From: Candidatus Altimarinota bacterium
GTDB lineage: Bacteria; Patescibacteriota; Gracilibacteria; BD1-5; UBA6164
Direction of reading: 5' to 3'
Length of the DNA: 64,000 nt
Assembly (NCBI GenBank): GCA_022565555.1
Contig: JAIUMN010000001.1
Location: 1-64,000 of the forward strand
Made by a program: the position numbers and the translations under genes. The notes under the pieces were generated by a model. It was given only the letters and a program-made list of their open reading frames with translations, had not been told where the DNA came from and ran no database searches. Shown one piece after another: positions 33,008 to 42,009 of the stretch (its first letter is position 1; every line of letters starts with the position of its first letter).

Positions 33008-33292
33008 GCTCAAGATTGACGCGGTGTCAATTCTTGTAACCTTGGAGGCGCTCATGAAACATCCTTTCAAAGATTTTTCCTACAGAATTCAAATCGAAAG
33101 GAGGTGATCCTCGTCTCGCCTGGGGTTATGAAATAGCCATCGTGCTTAAGTAATAACTAGCTAGGAAGTCAGGCCTGGCAAGCCTGGCCCTTCCGGAATT
33201 AACCGGCAATAAAAGATCGCACAGAGCAATAAAAGCTTCAGTGTGACACGTACAAAAAAAGAGACCCCTCACTCTGCTGGGGTCTCTTTCCT
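33008..33292 (+). ncRNA. short structured transcript carrying the 16S 3'-end complement
   Basis: A stand-alone unit of about 285 bases bounded by a promoter and a strong terminator. It opens with a hairpin (CAAGATTGAC / GTCAATTCTTG), carries a 31-codon frame, and at 33096-33110 has GAAAGGAGGTGATCC, the exact complement of the conserved 16S rRNA 3' end. Two further hairpins follow: GGAAGTCAGGC / GCCTGGCCCTTCC and CCGG-N6-CCGG. It does not match tmRNA, RNase P, SRP or 6S RNA by eye. The family is not recognised. Confidence 0.6.
33054..33149 (+). CDS. 31-codon open frame with strong Shine-Dalgarno
   Basis: ATG at 33054 is preceded by GGAGG at the right distance, rare in this window. The peptide runs MKHPFKDFSYRIQIERR, then an in-frame UGA (Gly), then SSSRLGLGNSHRA and TAA. 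The UGA directly follows AGGAGG, so the perfect 16S-binding site lies within the coding region just before a recoded codon. It may be a real small protein or a regulatory frame; coding is uncertain. Confidence 0.4.
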
Positions 33293-33297
33293 TTTCC
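33258..33297. terminator. strong terminator hairpin
   Basis: GAGACCCC and GGGGTCTC form an eight-bp GC-rich stem (33261-33286) flanked by A and T runs, so it can serve both the short transcript and the opposing HAD-like gene, whose stop codon is at 33298. Confidence 0.9.
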
Positions 33298-33903
33298 TTA
33301 CACCTCCTCTATCCTCTTATACCCCCTATTTCAATCCATCTCGACTTTCATAATAGTAATTTTTATTCAGAGTAATGACTCCAGAAGCTCACGATATTGT
33401 ATAAAATATTCTGGCCTATCCTCATATATAATTACTTCACGGGGAATAACTCCGAACTCAAAAACAATATAACGAAGCACTTCCAATACTTTATCTTTTC
33501 ACTCATCTACAACTGTTGTAGGAAAATCAAGAAGTCATACGGCTTCTGTTTTCATATACTGGAGTTCTCGAAGTCCAGCTGTAAGAATTACATCAGTCTC
33601 AGGATTCATAAGATTAAAAATATCATGAGGAAAATCATGTCCTCTATAATATGTATCGATAAACTGAGAAATCCCCATAGAGTTTACTATAACATCTATT
33701 CCAGCTCATCCTCTATTTTCACGTAGTGCTGATTCTTTTTCTAATTGCTCTTCTCGTGAAAAAAGTGTATCATCAAAGTCTACAATTCGTATCACTATAT
33801 CTTCATCCTTTGAGAGACTTGCTATTTCTTGGAGGTAAAAATCTATAAGTCCGGTTCTTTCTCCAAGCTCTCTCATGTATTCTTGTAGTCACTCTTTATT
33901 CAT
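33298..33903 (-). CDS. HAD-like protein
   Basis: 201 residues. RIVDFDDTLFSREEQLEKES near residue 37 is a HAD motif I (DxDDT), DVILTAGLRELQYM could provide motif II (Thr), and VVDEGKDKVLEVL with VIIYEDRPEYF the motif III Lys and motif IV Asp region. HAD enzymes are mostly phosphatases. Substrate unknown. It lies just downstream of ileS (4 bp before its stop), on the same strand, and is probably in one transcript with it. Confidence 0.7.
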
Positions 33904-33907
33904 AATC

Positions 33908-36900
33908 TTATTTCTTAAGAATAATTTTAGCTTGCTTGCCTTCTCCAAGCACTACTTCTTTTACTAAATCCCCGTTTTCTAGTCAACTATCAAGCACTGA
34001 AAGTGTTTCAGAGCATATATCATAGCTTGCAAGTATTGCCTCTAAGTTTTCTGTTTTGATATTCACACTTATCCTATCTTCTACATTATACCCTGCTTCT
34101 TTTCGTGCTTCTTGGATAAAGCGTACGAGATCACGAGCATACCCCTCAATCTCAAGCTCTGGAGTTATTTCAAGATGCATAGCTATTACCATACCAAATC
34201 CTGATTCAATATTATCTGCCTCTCACTGAGTCATAAATGCAATCTCAAACTCATCTCACTCAAGTGTATATTCTCATACCTTTACTGTATTCTCATCTAT
34301 TTCTTCAAAATTTCCAGCTTTTGCCTGTGAGATAATCTCTTTTACAGCTCACCCAAACTTTGGACCAATGAGACGCCCATTCGGCTTACATATTTTTTGA
34401 GCAATTGAGCTTGAATCTACCTCAAGTACTTCTTTTATATTGAGCTCTTCAGTGATAATATTTTTATAATATTCATCAATCTTTGTTCCTATAGAGATAC
34501 TTTGAAGTGGTTGACGAACACGTATTTTTGCGCGAGTCCTGAGAGAAAGACCGAGATTAATAATCTTTTGCACGAGATCCATATCAGCATTGAGCTCTAT
34601 ATCTACTAAGCTCAAATCAGCAACTGGAAAGTCCGCAAGGTGGAGAGATTCTTCTCCAGTGAGATTTTTATAGATATGTTCGGTAACAAATGGGGTAAAC
34701 GGAGCCATCACTTTACACAGCGTTACAAGAACTTCATAGAGAGTTTCATAGGCTTGCATCTTATCTCCATCATTTTCTGATTTCCAAAAACGTTTTCGAC
34801 TTCGGCGGATATACCAGTTTGTGAGGTTATCCATAAACTTCACGATAGGACGAGTTGCCTCAGTTACTTCGTACTTTTCCATTCATTTTACAACGTCATC
34901 CACGAGTTTATGCGTTTCTGAGAGTATCCAAGTATCGAGAGGGTTTAACCTCACCCTAACCCTCTCCTGCGAGGAGAGGGGACGAGCTACAGCTTCATCC
35001 TCTCATGTAGGAGAGGAATTGAGGTGAGGTTTTTCAAATCCATCTATATTTGCATAGGTCGTAAAAAATGAGTAGGTATTCCAGAGTGGGAGAATTACTT
35101 TTTTGATGACCTCAAGTATTCCTTCTTCCTTAAAGTCCATATTTCATCCTGTGAGAAGTGGTGAATTTGCCATATAAAATCTGAGAGCATCCGCTCAATA
35201 TTTTTGAATTGTCCCCTTTGGATCAGGATAGTTTCCGTAAGATTTACTCATCTTGCGTCCGTCAGAACCGTTTACAATCCCTGTGGTGATGACATTAGTA
35301 AAGCTACGCTGATCGAAAAGTGCTACTCCACACACATGCATCACATAAAACCATGCACGTACTTGTCCGATATACTCGACGATGAAGTCAGCTGGATAAC
35401 TCGCCTCCATTTTTTCACTATTTTCAAATGGGTAGTGTTCCTGCGCGTACGGCATAGACCCTGAGTCCATCCACACATCAAGTACTTCTGGGAGTCTTGT
35501 ATAGGTAATATCTCATTCTTTCCACATGATATCATCGATATATGGACGATGGAAGTCTGTAACTTTCATCCCGCTCGCTTCTTCTATCTCAGCCTTACTT
35601 CCAAAGACCTTCATATCTACTTGATTTCCTTCACTATCTTGTCCTATCCATATCGGCATCGGAGTTCCCCAGTAGCGAGTTCTTGAGATACACCAATCTG
35701 GAGCTCCTTCCATAGACTTAAGAAATTGTCCATGTTTGAGGTGATTTGGCTGCCAATTGATTCCTTCGTTTTCCGCAATCAGTCAGTCTTTGAGTGATTG
35801 AATATCGATAAACCATGAGTCTTGTGCCTTGTATATAAGCGGAGTTCCCGAACGAGGACACATCGCAACGCGGTGATTAATTGATTCTTTTTTGAAGAGT
35901 CTTCCCATCTCTTTGAGTTTTGCAGAGATGACATCATTTGCTTCCTGGTAGTGCATTCCCTCATAATCTACAATTTCAGAAGTATATTTCCCCTCGTTAT
36001 CAAGTGCTGCCGAGATATGTACTCCGTTTTTCTTCGCAAGCTGAAAGTCCACATCCCCAAACTCTGGAGCTTGATGCCCAATACCTGTACCATCGGTATC
36101 CGTGATGAAATCCGCTGCAAGTATGCAGTGATTTTTCTCAGCATCCACACTTCCTTGATAGTACGGAAATGGTGCTTCATAGCGAAGTCCAATCAGGTCA
36201 CTTCCCATAAAGCTCTCAACTATCTCGTACTCTCTCCCTTTAAATACATGCTCTACGCGAGCAGTCGCCACAATATAATAACTTCACTCTGAAAGCACTC
36301 GACTATAGGCAAGCTCTGGATTGAGCGCCATAGACATATGTGCTGGAATTGTCCAAGGAGTCGTTGTCCAAGCGAGGACATAATCCCCTTCTTGCACGTG
36401 TTTACTCGACTCAGTAAGTGGAAACATCACGGTCACGGCAGGGTCGCTTACCTCCTCGTAGCTATCATCCATCGCTACTTCAAAGTTTGATATCGGAGTA
36501 GAGAGTTTCCATGAGTAGAGAGAAACTCGTTGCCCCTTGTAGATAAGTCACTTCTCCCAAATCTTCTTAAATACCCATATCACCGACTCCATATAGTCTT
36601 GATCCATCGTCTTATAACAATTCTCCATATCCACCCAACGTCCGATATGGTCGATATACCAATCCCACTCTGCGGAAGTTTCCTTGGTATAGGTATAACA
36701 TTCTTCGATGAATTTTTTGATTCCAACTTTTTCCTCGATATCCTTACTTCCCGCAAGTCCGAGTTTTTTCTGTACTTTTTCCTCGATAGGAAGACCATGA
36801 CAATCCCATCCCCACTTTCGCTCTACACGCTTTCCTTGCATCGTATGATATCTTGGCACGATATCCTTGATGATACTCGATAAGAGACTTCCGTAGTGCG

Positions 36901-37063
36901 GAGTTCACGTGATAAATGGAGGTCCATCATAAAACCTATACGGCTTATCTGCTGGTCGTTGCTCCACAGACTTTTCAAATATCTTATTCTCTTTCCAGAA
37001 CTTCAGTACTTCTTCTTCCAGAGCTGGAAATGATTGTTTTTGGTTTACTTTTGAGAATTTCAT
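33908..37063 (-). CDS. ileS: isoleucyl-tRNA synthetase with in-frame palindromic insertion
   Basis: 1051 residues. Class I motifs PHYGSLL (HIGH-type, near residue 57) and [16 protein letters not shown] (KMSKS), plus the editing region [19 protein letters not shown], and the WDCHGLPIE and [15 protein letters not shown] segments, identify it. Between ANIDGFEK and PLDTWILSE, where the family has only a few residues, about 29 residues ([18 protein letters not shown] and on) are encoded by a palindromic repeat element at 34946-35035, leaving the frame intact. The insertion falls in the linker before the anticodon-binding domain. TGA encodes Gly throughout. Confidence 0.97.
34946..35035. repeat. 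palindromic element, copy in ileS
   Basis: About 90 bp: ends AACCTCACC and GGTGAGGTT are inverted repeats, inside are two hairpins, CCCTCTCCT / AGGAGAGGG and CCTCTC / GAGAGG, with AGCTACAGCTTCAT between them. The same order of parts occurs at 43709-43818, 53850-53935 and 37945-38048. It is within an essential gene and in frame. Confidence 0.9.
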
Positions 37064-37083
37064 GGGTGGGTGGGGTTAGAAAA

Positions 37084-37551
37084 TTATTTGATATATTTTT
37101 TTATAATTATATGTGACAATACAGCTGTTAATATTCCTACTGGTATTGACATTATTAAAATAAATACTGCAATTTGCCATCATTCAGATAGATTCAACCA
37201 ATAATTAGAAATATTTCATATAAATCATGAGATTATTGGAAAAAATAAAATAGATAAATGATAGAAGAATAAAAATATCATTATATTAATAATTTTTTTA
37301 ATTCTTATTAAGTCATTCTCTAATTTTTTAGTATTATTGAAACTTTTTTCAATTAGGTGCATAATTCAATCATTATTTTTTGTTATTCACTTGATAGTAT
37401 CAATAGTAATTCTCATATTATCTATAATAGATACTTTTCTAAAATCTCAATCAGAAGATAATAAGCTTAAAATATTTTTCGTTATTTCAGACATGTTTGC
37501 AATATCATCTTCTATTTTTTCAATTTTTTCTATGATTTCTTTCTGTTTCAT
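37084..37551 (-). CDS. membrane protein with N-terminal coiled coil, unknown
   Basis: 155 residues, TAA stop. Residues 1-85 are hydrophilic and helical (MKQKEIIEKIEKIEDDIANM, KKLENDLIRIKKI); then two membrane segments, IMIFLFFYHLSILFFPIISG and WQIAVFILIMSIPVGILTAV. Glycines are nearly all TGA. No family recognised. It ends 20 bp before the ileS start, same strand. Confidence 0.7.
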
Positions 37552-37597
37552 ATTTTTCTCTAAAAAATATTTTTTTGTACTAATAGCACAACTCTCC

Positions 37598-37819
37598 CTA
37601 CTGATATAATCTTCTTTCTAGGTCTTGTCTATCTTTCACTCACTTTTCAAGGAGCTCTCGGCATTTTTTAGAAAATCTCTGCACCCACAGTTTTGCACCC
37701 TCTCGTCTTTCTAATCAATTTTCTGCAATATATGCTTCTGCAAAATCACGCTGCAAAGAACATATTTCCTGCATACTTATAAGCTTTCAATCAATGTAAC
37801 ACTCAGAAGTATTTTTCAT
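37598..37819 (-). CDS. small hypothetical protein, 73 aa
   Basis: MKNTSECYIDGKLISMQEI, then CSLQRDFAEAYIAENGLER, a charged helical protein ending RRLYQ. Glycine by TGA at three positions. No family recognised. Lies between tRNA-Ser and the coiled-coil membrane protein. Confidence 0.55.
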
Positions 37820-37847
37820 ATATACAACAGCTATTTATAACATATTA

Positions 37848-37938
37848 TGGCGGAAGGGATGGGATTCGAACCCACGGTACGAGCAAGTCGTACACACGCT
37901 TTCCAAGCGTGCTCATTCGGCCACTCTGACACCCTTCC
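37848..37938 (-). tRNA. tRNA-Ser (GGA)
   Basis: 91 nt with the long variable arm of class II tRNAs (TGTACGACTTGCTCGTACC), acceptor GGAAGGG/CCCTTCC, anticodon loop TTGGAAA giving GGA, T-loop GGTTCGAATCC, encoded CCA. Confidence 0.95.
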
Positions 37939-37944
37939 AAAACA

Positions 37945-38048
37945 ATCTCTATCCTGAATCCTTTCTCTTGAGTTCAAGAGAAAGGGGCTACAAAATTTGT
38001 ACCTTCCTCTCTTCATAGAAGGGAGGAAATTCAAAGGAGGGATATTGT
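37945..38048. repeat. palindromic element, intergenic copy next to tRNA-Ser
   Basis: Two hairpins, CCTTTCTCTTG / CAAGAGAAAGG and CCTTCCTCTCTTC / GAAGGGAGG, separated by GGCTACAAAATTTGTACC, ending AAATTCAAAGGAGGG. The order matches the in-gene copies, with more divergence in sequence. Confidence 0.65.
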
Positions 38049-38076
38049 AGTTTCACGTCATTTCGGACGATTTTTT

Positions 38077-38310
38077 TTAGACTTCTTCTAGCTCTCTAAT
38101 AAGCACAAGAGCCATTTCTCTATACTCTTCTTGCTTAAGTTCAAGATAGAGTGTTGCCTCGGAGATAATTTCCTCAAGACTGTCGATTTCTCTCTCTGAG
38201 AGCCAACCACCATGAATAATCTGAAGAACTTCATCAAGTTTCGTAAGGTCTTTTTCTGTGAGAGCCAATTTTAGCTCGTCAAGAAACTGATCGTAGTAAT
38301 TTTCTTGCAT
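38077..38310 (-). CDS. small hypothetical protein, 77 aa
   Basis: MQENYYDQFLDELKLALTEK, an acidic all-helical protein with IIHGGWLSEREIDSLEEIIS in the middle and LIRELEEV at the end. No family recognised. Last gene of the leftward ilvA-ridA group; 18 bp after the I78-type lipoprotein gene. Confidence 0.65.
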   Translation of the reverse strand: MQENYYDQFLDELKLALTEKDLTKLDEVLQIIHGGWLSEREIDSLEEIISEATLYLELKQEEYREMALVLIRELEEV

Positions 38311-38328
38311 GAGAGAATGATTAAAAAA

Positions 38329-38736
38329 TTATTCGATACTAAAACTGGTAACGATTCCGTCCTCAACTTGTGCGTTGATTCTTCCAGGCACATAATCCAT
38401 AGTCACTGGGAGCATTTCTCCATCTCGCATAACTACTCGAAATGGGATATTACTTTCCCTTGCAAGTTCACTTGCCTCTTCTTCACTCAGTCATATAAAG
38501 TCAAAACCCTCACTTCGCTGTCTTTGCTCATCCCATCCGGCTTCTATATCTTCCATATTCCAATCTGTATCATCACCTCTATCATTTGAAACTTCATTAG
38601 AAGTATTTTCAGAATCTACATTCCCAGTATCTTGACTCGGAAGTTCAATATCCTCTCTATCTTCATAGATATTATTATCTACCGATCCACAGCTTATAAG
38701 AAACACGGGCAACAAGAGTGCTACAAAAGTTTTCAT
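38329..38736 (-). CDS. lipoprotein with I78-type peptidase inhibitor domain
   Basis: 135 residues. MKTFVALLLPVFLISCGS is a lipoprotein signal with a lipobox Cys at residue 16. After an acidic linker of about 50 residues comes GLSEEEASELARESNIPFRV and VMRDGEMLPVTMDYVPGRIN with AQVEDGIVTSF, which matches the peptidase inhibitor I78 family (potato-inhibitor-I-like fold; the reactive loop is around MLPVTMDYVP). The domain starts with a TGA-encoded Gly. A surface-anchored protease inhibitor would guard the cell against proteases of a neighbour or host. Confidence 0.75.
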
Positions 38737-38753
38737 ATAAAATATATTAAAAA

Positions 38754-38957
38754 TTAAAAATTATCTAGTTTTATCCAAAGTATACATAAAAAAATATATA
38801 ATATAGTAAAAATAATTACTTTTATGTATCCCAAGGCATTATATATATCCTTGAATAAAGATATATCAGTAAATGCTATAAATCAACAAAGAACTGGAAT
38901 AGAAACAATTATTGGAAAAATAAAGAATGTAACTATGAAGGAGTTAAATATTTTCAT
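38754..38957 (-). CDS. small two-span membrane protein, 67 aa
   Basis: MKIFNSFIVTFFIFPIIVS and IKVIIFTILYIFLCILWIKL form two hydrophobic segments. Starts 3 bp after the ridA stop, so it is translationally linked with it. No family recognised. Confidence 0.6.
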
Positions 38958-38960
38958 AAC

Positions 38961-39311
38961 TTATTTATAAGCAATACATTCTATTTCTACAAGTGCTCAC
39001 TTGGGAAGTGCTTTAACAGCGATAGTTGAGCGAGCCGGTTTGTGGGAAAAATATGTTCCGTATATTTCATTTACAGTAATGAAATCTTCGATATTTGCAA
39101 GATAGATAGTAGTTTTGCAAATATTTGTAAGAGAAATCCCTAACTCATAACATATTCATGATATATTTTCACATACTTGCTTTGTTTGACCCTCAAGTCA
39201 CTCTATAAGCTCCATAGTATCAGGATTAAGTCATATTTGTCCTGAAAAATATATGGTTTCTCACACTGTCTGGTATGGGGAATACGGTCAAATAGCTTGT
39301 GGATATTTCAT
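38961..39311 (-). CDS. ridA: RidA enamine/imine deaminase
   Basis: 116 residues: AIGPYSPYQTVGETIYFSGQ, IGLNPDTMELI, TTIYLANIEDFITVNEIYGT, FSHKPARSTIAVKALPKGA and LVEIECIAYK are the family's signature, including the substrate-binding Arg. RidA hydrolyses the reactive 2-aminoacrylate and 2-aminocrotonate released by PLP enzymes such as threonine dehydratase. It directly follows ilvA (6 bp apart), a tidy metabolic pairing. Confidence 0.95.
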
Positions 39312-39317
39312 AATCAC

Positions 39318-40553
39318 TTATACTAGTAAATTAAAATACATATCATTATCGGTAATATTTTCAAAAGAAAATCCGTTTTCTTGCATGTTATGTTCTATAG
39401 TAAGAAAATTATCTTTTCCAAGTGCCTCTATACCTATGAGTACAGGAGCTGTATTACGATTGGATTTTTTCATATACTCAAAACGTGCAATATCATCATC
39501 AGGACCGAGAAACTCAAGAAAGCTCTTAAGAGCTCAAGGCCTCTGTGGAAATTTTACGAGATAATATCGTTTCTTCCCTTCATACCTGAGAGAGCGTTCT
39601 TTAATCTCAGGAAGTCGCTCAAAATCAAGATTCCCCCCACTCACTATAACTACTACTTTTTTTCACTTGAGTCTCTCTCACAGAGTCTTGAGTCCATCAG
39701 ACTCAAGTGCTCCAGCTGGTTCAAGTACAATGCCATCCTCCCGAAGAAACTCAAGAATCGTTGAGCAAATACGATTTTCAGGAGCGGTAATCACTTCTAT
39801 ATTATTATCCCTACAAAGCCTAAAGGGCATTTCCCCAACTCTTGCAACTGCAGCACCATCAACAAAAGTTTCTATTTTTTCAAGTGTAGTATTTTCTCGT
39901 AACTCTAAACTTCGCTTCATACTTGCAGCCCCCTCAGGCTCAACTCAGATAATTTCAGTATTTTTTTCTAAGATATTTCGCGTAGTAATCACTCCAGATA
40001 TTACTCATCCACCTCATATAGGAGCAACTATCATATCTACCTCAGGAAGTCACTCAAATATCTCGAGACCGAGAGTCGCTTGCCCAACAATAGTTCGTTC
40101 ATCATCAAAGGGATGCACAAAAGTGGATCCGTTTTTGGCTTCATATTCTTTCGCAGCCTTGAGTGCCTGATCAAAAGTATCTCAGATAAGCTTTACTTCT
40201 ATATATTTCCCTCAAAATTGCTTCGTTTTATATACTTTTTGCTCAGGAGTTGTTACCGGCATATATACGACTCAAGAGATACCAAGCTCCGAGCAAGAAA
40301 GCGCGAAACCTTGTGCGTGATTTCATGCACTAGCGCAAACAACTCACTTTTTTTGTTCTTCTTTTGAGAGTGAAGAGATGAGATTATATGCTCCGCGTAT
40401 CTTGTAGCTTCTAACTTTTTGCAGATCTTCACGTTTCAAATATATTTCTGCCTGATATTTTTTTGAAAGTCTCTCTGAGTATTCAAGAGGAGTATTTTTT
40501 ACAACTTCTCAGAAACGGTACTTTGCAGCAAGGATGTTTTCAAGTGTAAGCAT
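39318..40553 (-). CDS. ilvA: threonine ammonia-lyase (threonine dehydratase)
   Basis: 411 residues. The PLP lysine lies in KVRSYKIRGAYN, the glycine-rich phosphate loop in VAPIGGGGVISG, and CASAGNHAQGFA, FVHPFDDERTIVGQATLGLE and the C-terminal ACT-like part (KRYYLVKFPQRPGALKSFL) are conserved. It turns threonine into 2-oxobutanoate and ammonia. No other isoleucine pathway gene is in the window, so the role may be threonine catabolism. It is preceded by a T-box-like leader and co-transcribed with ridA. Confidence 0.95.
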
Positions 40554-40770
40554 AAAAAAACACATAAAATAATATTTATGTGCTTGCGGTCCTGTCCCCT
40601 ATCTAACTTTCCCCTAAAGGGAGAAAGGATGAGTTACAGAAAGGTACCACCTCAAGCGATTCTTTATTTTATTTTGATAACGAAGGTTTTTGACTTCGAG
40701 AGGTTCTAATCAGGAATATCCCTTTCTTCCTCCAGCATCGCAGGTGATAGCTGCTCAAGTGCTTTTAATA
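40554..40770 (-). promoter_or_regulatory. T-box-like leader of ilvA
   Basis: On the minus strand, after a TATAAT box (40776-40781), comes a stem I-like region (GCACTTGAGCAGC ... GGAGGAAGAAAGG ... GATTAGAACCTCTCG), then the T-box core TGAGGTGGTACC (40643-40654), and a terminator CACATAAATA / TTTTATGTG with T7 directly abutting the start codon. ATT in GATTAG (40708-40710) is a possible Ile specifier. The T-box is split by a palindromic half element at 40588-40642; joined across it the sequence reads GGTGGTACCGCAAGC, close to the consensus. Uncharged tRNA binding would promote readthrough. Confidence 0.65.
40588..40642. repeat. half copy of the palindromic element inside the T-box
   Basis: CCCTATCTAACTTTCCCC ... 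GGGAGAAAGGATGAGTTACAG corresponds to one hairpin plus the joining segment of the ileS copy (CCCTAACCCTCTCC ... GGAGAGGGGACGAGCTACAG). It separates GGTACC from GC of the T-box, with GGT repeated at both borders. Confidence 0.7.
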
Positions 40771-40809
40771 CTTTGATTATACAGTATTTTAAAAAAATAC
40801 AATCTCTTT

Positions 40810-41166
40810 TTAGCTTTTTATTTTTCCAAGAATCCTCTTTATCTCTCGGCAGTAACTCTGAGTATCTTTATGGAGTATATGATTTGAAATATGTTTCTCA
40901 TCATGCACGAGCCTGTTACGAATCTTATGTAATCTCCAGACAATTTCTATATCATCTATCTCTCTTGGGTTTTTCTTTAAGATATTTCAAAAACTTCCAC
41001 TATATCCAAGTTCTAGTAAGATGTGATGATAGAGTTTATCAAGTTCAATTACTTGTCTAAAGGAATCTTTTTGGATTATTTCACTGAGACGTTTTTGAAA
41101 GTTTTTGTGACTTATTTGTGATATTTTTCTTCAAAATAAGAGGCGTTTGAGGAGCTTGAGAATCAT
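40810..41166 (-). CDS. hypothetical helical protein, HEPN-like motif
   Basis: 118 residues, helical, basic. IQKDSFRQVIELDKLYHHIL, VWRLHKIRNRLVHDEKHIS and SYCREIKRILGKIKS. The segment KIRNRLVHDE contains R-x4-H, as in HEPN-type RNases, but one motif in a short protein is weak evidence. It ends 29 bp upstream of the ilvA promoter box and starts 6 bp after the FKBP gene. Confidence 0.6.
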
Positions 41167-41172
41167 AGTTTA

Positions 41173-41988
41173 TTAATCATATACTTCTAAAATCTCAAGT
41201 TCTCAGAACTGAGTCGGAAGTCTCACTCATACTTCAAGCTTAAATCCAGCATCAACAAATTGTTGTAGTTCAGACTTTGGTACAATCTCAAATGCCTCTT
41301 CGTCACGATATCAATATGCTATCTCAGGCGGCAATACTAAAGTCTTTTTTTCACCGACTCTCATACCTATAAATCCGTCATTAAATCACTCTATCATTTG
41401 TCCTGCTCATAACTCAAAGTCTAGAGTTTGTCCTCTGTTGTGAGAAGAATCAAATAGAGTTCCATCCACTAAATATCAATCATAATGTACAGATACACTA
41501 TCCCATATTTCCGCACTGAGTGCTTGCGTATTTCAAGATGCCTTCCTGAGAGCAATAAGCTCAACTTCAAACCTCAAAGTTTGTCAAACAAGAGGATGAT
41601 TTAAGTCAAGTTTTACACTTCAGCTGATATCAGCTGCATCTTGGGATATATCGTCTCTGATATCTTGTAACTCTTTCAATATCTTTTGTTTGAGATACAC
41701 GATTATAAGCCGTAAGCGTTTATGGGTTTGAGATTGTCCTAACTCAGGAAGAATTCCGTCGATTCTTGAAGCTATATCACGTAAGTCTTGAGGAGTATCG
41801 ATGCGCGCTTCCACAAAGCTATCAAGTGTTTCTATATAGATATCTCATTTGGGAATATATTCTTGTACATCAGCTCTCGCGAGGATATAATCTTTTATAA
41901 GGAAATTATTTTGCGCGCTTGTAACTCACATGCCCATAAGGACGACAAGCATAAAGCATATTGTGTAAGTAATTATTTTATAGTTCAT
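41173..41988 (-). CDS. exported FKBP-type peptidyl-prolyl isomerase
   Basis: 271 residues. N-terminal signal MNYKIITYTICFMLVVLMGM, then a helical region, then the FKBP domain: VSVHYDGYLVDGTLFDSSHN, GQMIEGFNDGFIGMRVGEKK, TLVLPPEIAYGYRD. These are the standard FKBP motifs. A long helical linker lies between signal and domain. It would help fold exported proteins; it sits beside the DsbA-like gene, which supports a shared role outside the membrane. Confidence 0.88.
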
Positions 41989-42009
41989 AGTGTGTGATTA
42001 TAAAAAATA

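Noticed and set aside
33096-33110. Degenerate 16S rRNA gene on the minus strand
   Set aside because: Only 15 bases match the 16S 3' end; sequence beyond them does not resemble helix 45 or any rRNA segment, so a full rRNA remnant is not supported.
33008-33292. tmRNA, RNase P, SRP or 6S RNA
   Set aside because: No tRNA-like acceptor or T-arm, no GAGGAAAGTCC-type core, no SRP tetraloop motif and no long bulged rod are visible.
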